A stretch of DNA of 64,000 nucleotides. Source: Streptomyces lavendofoliae (GTDB lineage Bacteria; Actinomycetota; Actinomycetes; Streptomycetales; Streptomycetaceae). Made by a program: the position numbers and the translations under genes. The stretch's first letter is position 1; each line of letters opens with the position of its first letter. The DNA lies in NCBI RefSeq assembly GCF_014649735.1, contig NZ_BMTP01000018.1, positions 1 through 64,000 on the forward strand. Reading direction: 5' to 3'. Below the pieces are notes generated by a model that was given only the letters and a program-made list of their open reading frames with translations, searched no databases and was not told where the DNA came from. Below are positions 35,724 through 45,024 of the stretch, in pieces.

Positions 35724-36263
35724 TCAGCCCGCCCGCCCGTGGCCCGCTTCCAGATCCAGCCGCCAGTCGTTGGTCCGCAGCAGGTGCCCCGGTGGGTACT
35801 CGAAGTCCCGCTCGCCCAGCAGCTCGAAACCGGCCTTGCGGCACACCGCGTTCGACGCGCCGTTGCCCACGGACGGGAAGGCGTGCAGGTACCGGTGCTT
35901 GCGTGCCGCCCGGGCCCGCTCCACCACGGCCGCCGTCGCCGCGGTCGCCACACCCCGCCCCTGGAACCCGCCCAGCACGGACCAGCCGGTCTCGTACACC
36001 CGTGTCCCGTCCCAGGTCTGCTCCCAGAAGCCGATCACCCCGACCGGGACCTCCTCCGGCTCCAGGACGATCCGGAACATCCGGCCGGCGCCGGTCCGGT
36101 CCCCGCTCAGGTCCACGTACCGCTGGTGTCGCTTGACCAGCTGGTCCTCGGTCTCCGGACCGCCGAGGTGCTCCATCAGCTCCGGCGCGTTGACCGCCCG
36201 GAGCAGCCCGAGGTCCCGCTCAGACCACGCCTCGATGCGTACCGGTGACACGTCACGTCCCAT
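35724..36263 (-). CDS. GNAT N-acetyltransferase
   Basis: A 179-residue RimJ/RimL-type acetyltransferase. VGVIGFWEQTWDGTRVYETG leads into the acetyl-CoA loop FQGRGVATAATAAVV (Q/RxxGxG/A), and NGASNAVCRKAGFELLG is the conserved motif B. The target may be a protein N-terminus or a small amine. It stands on the same strand as the Mut7-C gene, separated by repeats. Confidence 0.82.
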   Translation of the reverse strand: MGRDVSPVRIEAWSERDLGLLRAVNAPELMEHLGGPETEDQLVKRHQRYVDLSGDRTGAGRMFRIVLEPEEVPVGVIGFWEQTWDGTRVYETGWSVLGGFQGRGVATAATAAVVERARAARKHRYLHAFPSVGNGASNAVCRKAGFELLGERDFEYPPGHLLRTNDWRLDLEAGHGRAG

Positions 36264-36376
36264 ACCGGCACTCTAGGGCGGCCCGCCGACAACGACGGGG
36301 CGTGCGGCCCGCGCCGGGGCCCTCCCCCGAGCGTCCGCCCACGACAGCGACGGCGAAGGCGGCGTCGAGCCGGTGC

Positions 36377-36814
36377 TCAGGGCCAGACCAGGCAGTACGG
36401 CTGGTGCCCCGCCTCGTGCAGGCGGACCGAGAAGTCCTGCCACTCGTGCAGCAGCTGGTACACGTTGAACGCGTCCCGCGGTCCGCCGCGGTCGGGGACG
36501 GTCGACCAGATGAACGCCGCCGCGCCCACCGACTCCTCGCCGACGCCGCGCAGCGGGTCGACCACCGTCGTGGGGAGCTTGACCACCGCGTAGTCGGGGT
36601 GCAGCACCACCAGCTCCAGCGGCGGCACCTTGTGCAGCGGCATGCCCTGGATGCCGGTCAGCACCATCGCGGCTATGGTCTCCGGCTTGATCTTGGTGAA
36701 CATGCCGCCCATGCCCAGCTCGTCGCCGCCCAGCTCCTCGGGCCGCATGGAGATGGGCACGCGGGCGGCGGTGGCGCCGTTGGGCGCGCCGAAGTACTTG
36801 TAGGTCACCCCCAT
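36377..36814 (-). CDS. Conserved hypothetical protein
   Basis: A 145-residue soluble protein with no motif I recognise. It starts MGVTYKYFGAPNGATAARVP and ends HEWQDFSVRLHEAGHQPYCL followed by VWP. The sequence is well structured and not low in complexity. ATG 36814 is chosen because the upstream frame extension is Arg/Gly-rich with no ribosome-binding site. It lies divergent from hemL. Homologues are, as I recall, frequent in Streptomyces near hemL. Confidence 0.7.
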   Translation of the reverse strand: MGVTYKYFGAPNGATAARVPISMRPEELGGDELGMGGMFTKIKPETIAAMVLTGIQGMPLHKVPPLELVVLHPDYAVVKLPTTVVDPLRGVGEESVGAAAFIWSTVPDRGGPRDAFNVYQLLHEWQDFSVRLHEAGHQPYCLVWP

Positions 36815-37093
36815 GCCCCGGCCACCCCCGCTTCCGCTCCCGACCGGGCCGACCGGGCCCAGGGCGGCTCTGTCCTGCTCGCGCCGGTGCTTCCCCCGCC
36901 GGGCACGCTCAGGACCCAGGTCGTCGGTCCCCTCGCCCAGTCCGCCACCGCGATGCATATCTCCACCCGACTGCTTTTTAGGTAACACAGCCCCCGCCGC
37001 GCAACCCGATCATCGTGACAGTGACCTCCCCCACGAACGTGTGGTGAAACACCTGTCCGCAAGAACGTCCGGGCCTCTGACACCATGGATTCC

Positions 37094-37153
37094 GTGAGCA
37101 TTCCCTATGACGCCCCAGTTTCGCAGACCCGGAGGTCCGGCGCCTCGTCGTAA
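37094..37153 (+). CDS. Short upstream ORF resembling the HemL N-terminus
   Basis: GTG 37094 to TAA 37151-37153 encodes [19 protein letters not shown] (19 residues). Residues PYDAPVSQT repeat the start of HemL (SYEAPVSQT), and the DNA is also similar (gccccagtttcgcagac against gccccagtctcacagac at 37279). It ends 107 bases before the hemL start. It may be a relic of a partial 5' duplication of hemL or a translated upstream ORF. No ribosome-binding site is obvious. The stretch 36990-37260 holds no other gene. Confidence 0.5.
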   Translation: MSIPYDAPVSQTRRSGASS

Positions 37154-37260
37154 ACAACGTCGCGGACAGGCGGGCCGTTCACGGAGGGCCCACTCCCTCG
37201 CCCCGGCCGCCATGCCCGAGCATTGCTGCCGTCAACTCGTACTCGCAGGTCAGGACCAAC

Positions 37261-38568
37261 GTGCCGTATTCATACGAAGCCCCAGTCTCACAGACGCTTT
37301 TCGACCGCGCGTCCCTCGTGACGCCCGGCGGCGTGAACTCTCCCGTACGTGCCTTCCGGGCCGTGGGCGGTACGCCCCGGTTCATGGTGTCCGGTGCGGG
37401 TCCGTACCTCACCGACGCGGACGGGCGCGAGTACGTCGACCTCGTCTGCTCGTGGGGGCCGATGATCCTCGGCCACGCGCACCCCGAGGTGATCGCCGCC
37501 GTTCAGGAGGCGGTCGCGCGCGGCACGTCGTTCGGTACGCCCGGTGAGGGCGAGGTGGCGCTCGCCGAGGAGATCGTGGCCCGGATCGCCCCGGTCGAGC
37601 AGGTGCGGCTGGTGTCGTCGGGCACCGAGGCCACCATGTCGGCGATCCGGCTGGCCCGCGGCTACACCGGCCGTGCCAAGGTCGTGAAGTTCGCCGGCTG
37701 CTACCACGGGCACGTGGACGCGCTGCTCGCCGCCGCCGGCTCCGGGGTCGCCACCTTCGGCCTGCCGGACACGCCGGGCGTGACCGGTGCGCAGGCGGGC
37801 GACACGATCGTCCTGCCGTACAACGACCTCGACGCCGTGCGCCGGGCGTTCGCCGCGCACCCCGGCGAGATCGCCTGCGTGATCACCGAGGCGTCGCCCG
37901 GCAACATGGGCGTGGTCCCGCCCCGCGACGGGTTCAACCAGAGCCTGAAGGACCTGTGCGCCGCGAACGGCGCGCTGTACATCTCCGACGAGGTCATGAC
38001 CGGCTTCCGTACGTCGAAGGCCGGCTGGTACGGCGTCGACGGCGTCGCGCCCGACCTGATGACCTTCGGCAAGGTCATGGGCGGCGGGTTCCCGGCCGCC
38101 GCGTTCGGCGGCCGGGCCGACGTCATGGCGCATCTGGCCCCGGCCGGCCCGGTCTACCAGGCGGGCACCCTGTCCGGTAACCCCGTCGCCACCGCCGCCG
38201 GCCTCGCGCAGCTGCGGCTGCTGGACGACGCCGCGTACGAGAAGGTCGACGCCGTCTCCCGGGAGATCCAGGGCCTGGTGACCGAGGCGCTGGGCAAGGA
38301 GGGCGTGGCCCACCGCCTCCAGACGGCGAGCAACATGTTCTCCGTCTTCTTCACCGACGCGGAGGTCGTGGACTACGACGACGCGAAGAAGCAGGAGGCG
38401 TTCCGCTTCACCGCGTTCTTCCACTCCATGCTGGCGCAGGGCGTGTACCTGCCGCCGTCCGCCTTCGAGTCGTGGTTCGTCTCCACCGCGCACGACGAGC
38501 GCGCGGTGGAGCGGATCGCCGCCGCGCTGCCGGCCGCCGCGCGTGCCGCCGCGGAGGCCACCGCATGA
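37261..38568 (+). CDS. hemL: Glutamate-1-semialdehyde 2,1-aminomutase
   Basis: A 435-residue PLP enzyme that converts glutamate-1-semialdehyde to 5-aminolevulinate, the step following HemA. Family blocks: [59 protein letters not shown], the PLP lysine in [17 protein letters not shown] (about residue 268) and [13 protein letters not shown] 37261 lies after AGGTC with only a weak site. Its stop overlaps the next ATG (ATGA). It lies 21 kb from the other hem genes and immediately upstream of cytochrome c maturation genes. Confidence 0.97.
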   Translation: MPYSYEAPVSQTLFDRASLVTPGGVNSPVRAFRAVGGTPRFMVSGAGPYLTDADGREYVDLVCSWGPMILGHAHPEVIAAVQEAVARGTSFGTPGEGEVALAEEIVARIAPVEQVRLVSSGTEATMSAIRLARGYTGRAKVVKFAGCYHGHVDALLAAAGSGVATFGLPDTPGVTGAQAGDTIVLPYNDLDAVRRAFAAHPGEIACVITEASPGNMGVVPPRDGFNQSLKDLCAANGALYISDEVMTGFRTSKAGWYGVDGVAPDLMTFGKVMGGGFPAAAFGGRADVMAHLAPAGPVYQAGTLSGNPVATAAGLAQLRLLDDAAYEKVDAVSREIQGLVTEALGKEGVAHRLQTASNMFSVFFTDAEVVDYDDAKKQEAFRFTAFFHSMLAQGVYLPPSAFESWFVSTAHDERAVERIAAALPAAARAAAEATA

Positions 38569-39269
38569 GCACGGGCACCGGCACCGGCGGCGAGAACCGC
38601 GACATCACCGTCGTCCACCTGATGCGCCACGGCGAGGTCCACAACCCCGACGGGGTCCTGTACGGGCGCCGGGCGGGCTACCACCTGTCGGACCTGGGCC
38701 GGCGGATGGCCGACCGGGTGGCCGAGCACCTCGCGGGCCGGGACGTGACGCACGTCGTCGCCTCCCCGCTGGAGCGGGCGCAGGAGACCGCCCAGCCGAT
38801 CGCCAAGTCCCACGGGCTGGACCTCGTCACCGACGAGCGGCTGATCGAGGCGGGCAACGTCTTCGAGGGCAAGACGTTCGGCGTGGGCGACGGCGCGCTG
38901 CGCCGGCCCGCCAACTGGCGGCACCTGACCAACCCGTTCCGCCCGTCGTGGGGCGAGCCGTACATCGACCAGGTCGTCCGGATGATGGGCGCCCTGAACG
39001 CGGCGCGGGACGCGGCGCGCGGGCACGAGGCGGTCTGCGTCAGCCACCAGCTGCCGATCTGGATCGTGCGGAGCTTCGTGGAGCGGCGGCGGCTGTGGCA
39101 CGATCCGCGCCGCCGGCAGTGCACGCTCGCGTCCCTGACCACGTTCACGTACCAGGGCGACCGGATCGTCTCGGTCGGCTACAGCGAGCCCGCCCGGGAT
39201 CTCGTACCGCCGCACCTGCTGGCCGGTGCCAAGCCGGTCAAGGGCAAGTCCAGGGCCTTCGGCGCCTGA
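38565..39269 (+). CDS. Histidine phosphatase (phosphoglycerate-mutase-like)
   Basis: A 234-residue member of the histidine phosphatase superfamily. The phospho-accepting His is in HLMRHGEV (RHG motif, near residue 22). [17 protein letters not shown] holds the phosphate-binding Arg, and [11 protein letters not shown] holds the second catalytic His. It is translationally coupled to hemL by an ATGA overlap, an arrangement conserved in Streptomyces, which suggests a tie to heme synthesis, although no reaction is known. The C-terminal tail is basic ([13 protein letters not shown]). Confidence 0.85.
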   Translation: MSTGTGTGGENRDITVVHLMRHGEVHNPDGVLYGRRAGYHLSDLGRRMADRVAEHLAGRDVTHVVASPLERAQETAQPIAKSHGLDLVTDERLIEAGNVFEGKTFGVGDGALRRPANWRHLTNPFRPSWGEPYIDQVVRMMGALNAARDAARGHEAVCVSHQLPIWIVRSFVERRRLWHDPRRRQCTLASLTTFTYQGDRIVSVGYSEPARDLVPPHLLAGAKPVKGKSRAFGA

Positions 39270-39277
39270 CGCCCGGT

Positions 39278-39311
39278 CCGCCGCCGGGGCGCACGGCCAC
39301 CCCGGCGGCGG
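39278..39311 (+). terminator. Terminator after hemL operon
   Basis: A perfect 12-bp hairpin CCGCCGCCGGGG / CCCCGGCGGCGG with a ten-base loop begins eight bases after the phosphatase stop. Confidence 0.75.
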
Positions 39312-39519
39312 CCCCCGGCATCCCGTCCGTACGCCCGCGCGTGCCGGATGCCGCACAGGCGGACACCCGCGCACGCGGACAGCCGAACAGGCGAGTAATC
39401 GCCTCGTCACCCAGAAGATCGTGTGGTAATCACGGGAACCGTCCCCTTCGTTCCGCCCTCTCACTCCTTGCCGGTTTGGAAGGTATGTCCGGCACCGAAC
39501 GAGCGCGGATGGGGACGAT

Positions 39520-40761
39520 ATGCGCGGGATCAGTCGAAGGGGCCTGCTGGGAGCCGGTGTCGGAGCCGCGGCGGCGATCGGAGTCGGCGGCTGCGGCCTG
39601 GCCGGCGGCTCGGACCAGGGCGGAGACCGGCCGGGTAAGGGCGGCGGCGGTACGGGCGACCCGGCCCCCGGCAAGGTCGAGGGGCGTCTCCTGGGGGACG
39701 GGTCCACCTCCGACACCGGAAAGCAGCCGAACCAGCCCGCCGAGCCCGTGCCCCTGGAACCCGGGCAGACCCCGCCGCAGTTCGTGATCTTCTCCTGGGA
39801 CGGGGCGGGCGAGGTCGGCAACGGCCTCTTCCCGCGCTTTCTGGAACTCGCCAGGAACCACGACGCGGCGATGACCTTCTTCCTGTCCGGCCTCTATCTG
39901 CTGCCCGAATCGAAGAAGCACCTCTACCGGCCGCCGAACAACCGCACCGGCGCCTCCGACATCGGCTACCTCACCGACGACCACATCAAGCAGACGCTGA
40001 AGTACGTCCGCGAGGCCTGGCTCGACGGGCACGAGATAGGCACCCACTTCAACGGCCACTTCTGCGCCGGCTCCGGATCCGTCGAGAAGTGGACCCCCGC
40101 CGACTGGCAGAACGAAATCGACCAGGCGGTGAAATTCGTCACCGAGTGGAAGACCAACAGCGGCTGGACCGATCTCGACCCGCTGCCCTTCGACTACCGC
40201 AAGGAACTCGTCGGCGCCCGTACCCCCTGCCTCCTCGGTCAGGACAAACTGCTGCCCACCGCCAGGAAGCTGGGCTGGCGCTACGACGCCAGCTCCCCCG
40301 GCGGCCACCAGAAGTGGCCCGTCAAGCGCCAGGGGCTGTGGGACCTGCCGCTCCAGCAGATCCCCTTCCCGGGCAGGTCCTTCGAGGTCCTTTCCATGGA
40401 CTACAACATCCTGGCCAACCAGTCGCAGAACACGACCAAGGGCATGCCCTCGCGCTATCCGGAATGGAAGAAGCAGGCCACCGGGGCCTACCTCGCCGGA
40501 TTCAAGCGCGCCTACGAATCGAATCGCGCGCCCTTCTACATCGGCAACCACTTCGAGCAGTGGAACGGCGGCATCTACATGGACGCCGTCGAAGAGGCGC
40601 TCAAGGGCATGGCCGGCAAGAAGGACGTACGACTGGTGTCCTTCAAACAGTTCGTCGACTGGCTCGACGTCCAGGATCCGAAGATCCTGGACAAGCTCCG
40701 TACGCTGGAGGTCGGCCAATCCCCGACAGGCGGCTGGAACGCCTTCCTTAAGTCCGTCTGA
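39520..40761 (+). CDS. Polysaccharide-deacetylase-like lipoprotein with Tat signal
   Basis: A 413-residue exported protein. The signal has a twin-arginine motif (SRRGLLG) and a lipobox IGVGGC (C25), so it is probably Tat-exported and lipidated. A Gly/Pro linker is followed by a NodB-like (beta/alpha)7 domain from about residue 90. FVIFSWDGAGEVGNG holds the Asp and HEIGTHFNGHFCAG the His metal ligands of the TFDDG/HTxxH pattern in diverged form, so activity is uncertain. GGGGA lies before ATG 39520. Located directly upstream of the resA-ccdA-resB-ccsB operon. It may act on cell-wall polymer. Confidence 0.75.
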   Translation: MRGISRRGLLGAGVGAAAAIGVGGCGLAGGSDQGGDRPGKGGGGTGDPAPGKVEGRLLGDGSTSDTGKQPNQPAEPVPLEPGQTPPQFVIFSWDGAGEVGNGLFPRFLELARNHDAAMTFFLSGLYLLPESKKHLYRPPNNRTGASDIGYLTDDHIKQTLKYVREAWLDGHEIGTHFNGHFCAGSGSVEKWTPADWQNEIDQAVKFVTEWKTNSGWTDLDPLPFDYRKELVGARTPCLLGQDKLLPTARKLGWRYDASSPGGHQKWPVKRQGLWDLPLQQIPFPGRSFEVLSMDYNILANQSQNTTKGMPSRYPEWKKQATGAYLAGFKRAYESNRAPFYIGNHFEQWNGGIYMDAVEEALKGMAGKKDVRLVSFKQFVDWLDVQDPKILDKLRTLEVGQSPTGGWNAFLKSV

Positions 40762-40828
40762 CATCGGGCTTTACGGGCAGCCAGGGGGGCGCGCAAGATC
40801 CCCGGAACGCACATGCGAAACTTTTCAC

Positions 40829-41434
40829 ATGAGCTTCAGCCGCGCCCCCCGAGGCATCCTGCTCACCGCCGCCGCCCTCACGACCGCGCTCACGCTGACC
40901 GCGTGCAGCGGCGGCTCCAACGGCACCTCCGGCGGTGGGGGCAACACCAACTTCGTCACCAACACCGGCGGTGTCGAGACCGTCGCCAAGGGCGAGCGCA
41001 CGGCACCGGGCAAGCTCGCGGGCGAGACCCTCGACGGCAAGCGGCTCGACGTCGCCGACCTCGGGGGCAAGGTCGTCGTGCTGAACGTGTGGGGCTCCTG
41101 GTGCGGACCCTGCCGGGCCGAGGCCAAGCACTTCGCCAAGGTGGCGGGCGACCTCAAGGGCAAGGGCGTGGAGTTCGTCGGCATCAACACCCGCGACCAC
41201 AACAAGCAGCCGGCCCTCGCCTTCGAGAAGGACTACAAGGTCCCGTACCCGAGCCTGTACGACCCGGACGGCGAGCTGGTCCTCTACGGCTTCCCCAAGG
41301 GCACCCTCAACCCGCAGGGCATCCCGTCCACCGTCGTGCTCGACCGCGACGGGAAGATCGCCGCGCGCTCGCTCACGGCTCTGGACGACACCCGGCTGCG
41401 CAAGATGATCGACCCGCTGCTGGCCGAGAAGTGA
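40829..41434 (+). CDS. resA: ResA/TlpA-like thiol-disulfide lipoprotein
   Basis: A 201-residue extracytoplasmic thioredoxin-like lipoprotein. The lipobox is LTLTAC (C26). The redox motif is WGSWCGPCRAE (C92, C95), with the TlpA-type insertion GINTRDHNKQP and the cis-Pro loop GIPSTVVLD. It reduces apocytochrome c heme-binding cysteines in System II. The adjacent ccdA, resB and ccsB complete the pathway. No Shine-Dalgarno is evident before ATG 40829. Confidence 0.92.
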   Translation: MSFSRAPRGILLTAAALTTALTLTACSGGSNGTSGGGGNTNFVTNTGGVETVAKGERTAPGKLAGETLDGKRLDVADLGGKVVVLNVWGSWCGPCRAEAKHFAKVAGDLKGKGVEFVGINTRDHNKQPALAFEKDYKVPYPSLYDPDGELVLYGFPKGTLNPQGIPSTVVLDRDGKIAARSLTALDDTRLRKMIDPLLAEK

Positions 41435-41450
41435 CCGGGGACGTGATCCT

Positions 41451-42218
41451 GTGATCCTCCTCGCCGCCGAGCAGCTGGGCCGCAACGAGACGGTCTTCAG
41501 CGGAGCCCTCCTGCTGGCCCTGCCCGTCGCCGTGCTCGGCGGGCTGGTCTCCTTCTTCTCGCCCTGCGTGCTGCCGCTCGTCCCCGGCTACCTCTCGTAC
41601 GTGACCGGCGTCACCGGCACCGACCTGGCCGAGGCCCGGCGGGGCCGGATGGCCGCCGGCGCCGCCCTCTTCGTCCTCGGCTTCACGGCCGTCTTCGTCT
41701 CCGGCGGCGCCCTCTTCGGCTACTTCGGTGCCACGCTCCAGGAGTACCGCCACACCGTCACCACCGTCCTCGGCGTCCTGATGATCCTCATGGGGGTCTT
41801 CTTCCTCGGCCTCATGCCGTGGCTGACGCAGCGCGAGTTCCGCTTCCACAAGCGGCCGGGGACCGGCCTGGTCGGGGCGCCGCTGCTGGGCGCGCTCTTC
41901 GGTATCGGGTGGACCCCGTGCATCGGCCCGACGCTCTCGTCGATCAACCTGCTCGCCTTCCAGCAGGCGAGCGCCGGGCGCGGGGCGCTGCTGACCGTCG
42001 CGTACTGCCTCGGCCTCGGCGTGCCGTTCGTGCTCGCCGCGATCGCGTTCCGCAAGGCGCTCGGCGCCTTCTCCTGGGTGAAGCGGCACTATGCGTGGGT
42101 GATGAGGATCGGCGGCGGCATGATGATCCTCACCGGCCTGCTCCTGCTCACCGGCGCGTGGGACAGCCTGGTGCAGGAGATGCAAGGGTGGTCCGCAGGC
42201 TTCCAGGTGGGGATCTAG
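41451..42218 (+). CDS. ccdA: Cytochrome c biogenesis protein CcdA
   Basis: A 255-residue polytopic membrane protein with six hydrophobic segments that carries electrons across the membrane from cytoplasmic thioredoxin to ResA. The redox cysteines are C39 (FFSPCVLPLVPGYLSY) and C157 (GIGWTPCIGPTLSSI), each in the helix-breaking Pro-Cys context typical of CcdA/DsbD. GTG 41451 follows 16 bases after resA. Only four bases separate its stop from resB, so the genes are co-translated. Confidence 0.95.
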   Translation: MILLAAEQLGRNETVFSGALLLALPVAVLGGLVSFFSPCVLPLVPGYLSYVTGVTGTDLAEARRGRMAAGAALFVLGFTAVFVSGGALFGYFGATLQEYRHTVTTVLGVLMILMGVFFLGLMPWLTQREFRFHKRPGTGLVGAPLLGALFGIGWTPCIGPTLSSINLLAFQQASAGRGALLTVAYCLGLGVPFVLAAIAFRKALGAFSWVKRHYAWVMRIGGGMMILTGLLLLTGAWDSLVQEMQGWSAGFQVGI

Positions 42219-42222
42219 ATCC

Positions 42223-43902
42223 ATGAGCGACACAGACACGACCGAGCGGGACATGGCGGAGGCCGGCGAGCAGCTGTCCACCGCGCCCAGGGAAGACCTC
42301 ACCACGGGCGGCGGGCCGACGCTCGGCGTCATCGGCTGGATCCGCTGGTTCTGGCGCCAGCTGACCTCCATGCGGGTCGCGCTGATCCTGCTCTTCCTGC
42401 TCTCCCTCGGGGCCATCCCCGGCTCGCTGATCCCCCAGAACAGCGTGGACGACCTGAAGGTCCGCACCTTCAAGGAGCAGCACGAGGTCCTGGCGCCGAT
42501 CTACGACCGGCTCCAGCTCTTCGACGTCTACAGCTCGGTGTGGTTCTCCGCGATCTACATCCTGCTGTTCGTCTCCCTGATCGGCTGCATCGTCCCGCGC
42601 AGCCGGCAGTTCGCCGGCCAGCTGCGCGGCCGGCCGCCGGCCGCCCCCATGCGGCTCACCCGGCTGCCCGCGTACACCACCTGGCGTACCGAGGCCGCGC
42701 CCGAGGAGGTGCGGGAGGCGGCGCTGGCGATGCTCAGGAAGCGGCGGTTCCGGGCCCATGCGGTGGATGACGCCGTCGCCGCGGAGAAGGGGTACCTGCG
42801 GGAGGTCGGCAACCTGGTCTTCCACATCGCGCTCATCGTGATGCTGGTGGCGTTCGCCATGGGCCAGCTCTTCAAGTCCGAGGGCGGCAAGCTGATCATC
42901 GAGGGCGGCGGCTTCGCCAACACCCTCACGCAGTACGACGACTTCTCGTCCGGTTCGCTGTTCTCCACCGACGAGCTGGCGCCGTTCAGTTTCACGCTGA
43001 ACCGGTTCACCGGTACGTACGAGACCGGCGGCCCGCAGCGCGGTACCCCCCGCACCTTCGAGGCGGACGTGACGTACTCCCAGGGCGGCGGCGTCCGGAA
43101 GCGGAGCGTCATCCGGGTCAATGAGCCGCTGGAGATCGGCGGCTCGAAGGTCTACCTGATCTCCCACGGCTACGCCCCCGTCGTCACCGTCAAGGACGGC
43201 AAGGGCGTCACCGTCTTCCGGGGCGCCGTCCCGCTCCTGCCCATCGACAACAACATCACCTCCACCGGCGTGATCAAGGTGATGGACGGCTACCGCGACA
43301 AGAGCGGCAAGAAGGTGCAGCTGGGCTTCCCGGCCTTCTTCGTGCCGACGTACGCGGGCAAGGGCCAGGGCCAGATGTTCAGCCAGTTCCCCGGGCTCGC
43401 CTTCCCCGCGCTCAACCTCAGCGCGTACCAGGGCGACCTGCGGGTCGACGGCGGGCTCCCGCAGAACGTGTACCAGCTCGACACCAGCAAGATGAAGCCG
43501 TTCAAGGACGCGAGCGGCCAGATCTTCAAGAAGACGCTGATCCCGGGCGAGACCATGACGCTGCCGCAGGGAGCGGGCTCGATCACCTTCGAGAAGGAGA
43601 TCAAGGAGTGGGCCAGCTTCAAGATCGCCCAGCAGCCCGGCAACGGCCTCGCCCTCGCCGGAGCGATCGCCGCGATCGCCGGCCTGGCCGGCTCGCTGTT
43701 CATCCAGCGCCGCCGGGTCTGGGTGCGTGCCGTACGGGGGGACGCCTCCACCGGGGGGCTGACCGTCGTCGAGATGGCGGGACTGGGGCGGAGCGAGTCC
43801 GCGAAGCTCCCCGAGGAACTGGCCGAGCTGGCGGCCACGCTCCATTCCGTGGCGCCCACCGCGCCCGAGGCCGACGAAGCCGATGAAAGGGCAGAGCAGT
43901 GA
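42223..43902 (+). CDS. resB: Cytochrome c biogenesis protein ResB (CcsB/Ccs1)
   Basis: A 559-residue membrane protein of the System II cytochrome c synthase. Transmembrane segments lie near residues 47-67 (MRVALILLFLLSLGAIPGSL), 105-125 (FSAIYILLFVSLIGCIVP), 200-220 (LVFHIALIVMLVAFAMGQLF) and about 465-485 (LALAGAIAAIAGLAGSLFI). A large extracytoplasmic domain lies between the last two. It works with CcsB to carry heme and ligate it to apocytochrome CxxCH. It follows ccdA, and its stop overlaps ccsB (GTGA). Confidence 0.95.
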   Translation: MSDTDTTERDMAEAGEQLSTAPREDLTTGGGPTLGVIGWIRWFWRQLTSMRVALILLFLLSLGAIPGSLIPQNSVDDLKVRTFKEQHEVLAPIYDRLQLFDVYSSVWFSAIYILLFVSLIGCIVPRSRQFAGQLRGRPPAAPMRLTRLPAYTTWRTEAAPEEVREAALAMLRKRRFRAHAVDDAVAAEKGYLREVGNLVFHIALIVMLVAFAMGQLFKSEGGKLIIEGGGFANTLTQYDDFSSGSLFSTDELAPFSFTLNRFTGTYETGGPQRGTPRTFEADVTYSQGGGVRKRSVIRVNEPLEIGGSKVYLISHGYAPVVTVKDGKGVTVFRGAVPLLPIDNNITSTGVIKVMDGYRDKSGKKVQLGFPAFFVPTYAGKGQGQMFSQFPGLAFPALNLSAYQGDLRVDGGLPQNVYQLDTSKMKPFKDASGQIFKKTLIPGETMTLPQGAGSITFEKEIKEWASFKIAQQPGNGLALAGAIAAIAGLAGSLFIQRRRVWVRAVRGDASTGGLTVVEMAGLGRSESAKLPEELAELAATLHSVAPTAPEADEADERAEQ

Positions 43903-44975
43903 ATCTCGCCGCCGCTACCAACGAGAGCCTGGCGGAGATGAGCAACGTGCTCGTCTACTCCGCCATGGCCGTCTACACCCTGGCCTTCCTCGCGCACATC
44001 GCGGAGTGGGTCCTCGGCAGCCGCAGCAAGGTCGGCCGCACGGCGGCGGCCCTGACCACCCCGGCGGCGCCGAAGGTCCGGGTGCGCACCGCCGGGCAGG
44101 GCGGGGGCACCGCCGTCCTCGACAAGCCGAAGGTCGTCACCCGCTCCGCGTCCGGCTCCCGCGACGTGCCGGACGGGCCGGGTGCGGCCGGCGGGGACCA
44201 GAAGGGCGACCTGTACGGGCGCATCGCCGTCTCGCTGACCACCCTGGCGTTCCTCGTCGAGGCCGCCGCCGTGGTCGCCCGCGCGCTGTCCGTGCAGCGG
44301 GCCCCCTGGGGCAACATGTACGAGTTCTCCCTGACCTTCTCCACGGTGGCCGTCGGCGCGTACCTCGCCTTCCTGGTCGCGGGGAAGAACGTCCGGTGGA
44401 TGGGCCTGCTCCTGGTCACCACCGTGCTGCTGGACCTCGGCGTCGCCACGACCTGGCTCTACACCGACAGCGACCAGCTCGTCCCGGCCCTGCACTCGTA
44501 CTGGCTGTGGATCCACGTCTCCACCGCGATCTTCTGCGGCGCGGTCTTCTACCTGGGCGCCGTCGCCACGCTGCTGTACCTCTTCCGGGACGCCTACGAG
44601 AACAAGCTCGCCTCCGGTGGTACGCCGAGCGGCTTCGCCCGCTCGGTGCTGGAGCGGCTCCCGGCGGCGGCGACGCTGGACAAGTTCGCCTACCGCGTCA
44701 ACGCGGCGGTCTTCCCGCTGTGGACGTTCACGATCATCGCCGGTGCCATCTGGGCCGGTGACGCGTGGGGCCGCTACTGGGGCTGGGACGCCAAGGAGGT
44801 CTGGTCGTTCATTACGTGGGTCGCGTACGCCGCGTACCTGCACGCCCGGGCGACGGCCGGCTGGAAGGGCCGCAAGGCGGCGTACGTGGCGCTGATCGCC
44901 TTCGCCTGCTGGCTCTTCAACTACTACGGGGTCAACATCTTCGTGAACAGCCTCCACTCGTACGCGGGAGTCTGA
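43899..44975 (+). CDS. ccsB: Cytochrome c biogenesis protein CcsB (ResC/CcsA)
   Basis: A 358-residue polytopic heme-handling protein of System II. The tryptophan-rich WWD-type region lies near residues 286-305 (DAWGRYWGWDAKEVWSFITW), with conserved histidines in SYWLWIHVSTAIFCGA and in the C-terminal NSLHSYAGV. A cytoplasmic, disordered-looking loop (residues about 45-105) follows the first helix. The start GTG overlaps the resB stop. With resB it forms the heme ligation complex that also serves the bc1/aa3 branch of respiration. Confidence 0.95.
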   Translation: MNLAAATNESLAEMSNVLVYSAMAVYTLAFLAHIAEWVLGSRSKVGRTAAALTTPAAPKVRVRTAGQGGGTAVLDKPKVVTRSASGSRDVPDGPGAAGGDQKGDLYGRIAVSLTTLAFLVEAAAVVARALSVQRAPWGNMYEFSLTFSTVAVGAYLAFLVAGKNVRWMGLLLVTTVLLDLGVATTWLYTDSDQLVPALHSYWLWIHVSTAIFCGAVFYLGAVATLLYLFRDAYENKLASGGTPSGFARSVLERLPAAATLDKFAYRVNAAVFPLWTFTIIAGAIWAGDAWGRYWGWDAKEVWSFITWVAYAAYLHARATAGWKGRKAAYVALIAFACWLFNYYGVNIFVNSLHSYAGV

Positions 44976-45024
44976 GGCCCGCGGCCGGGTAGCGGCGGAC
45001 GGGGGACCGCGCCACGCTGGAGGC

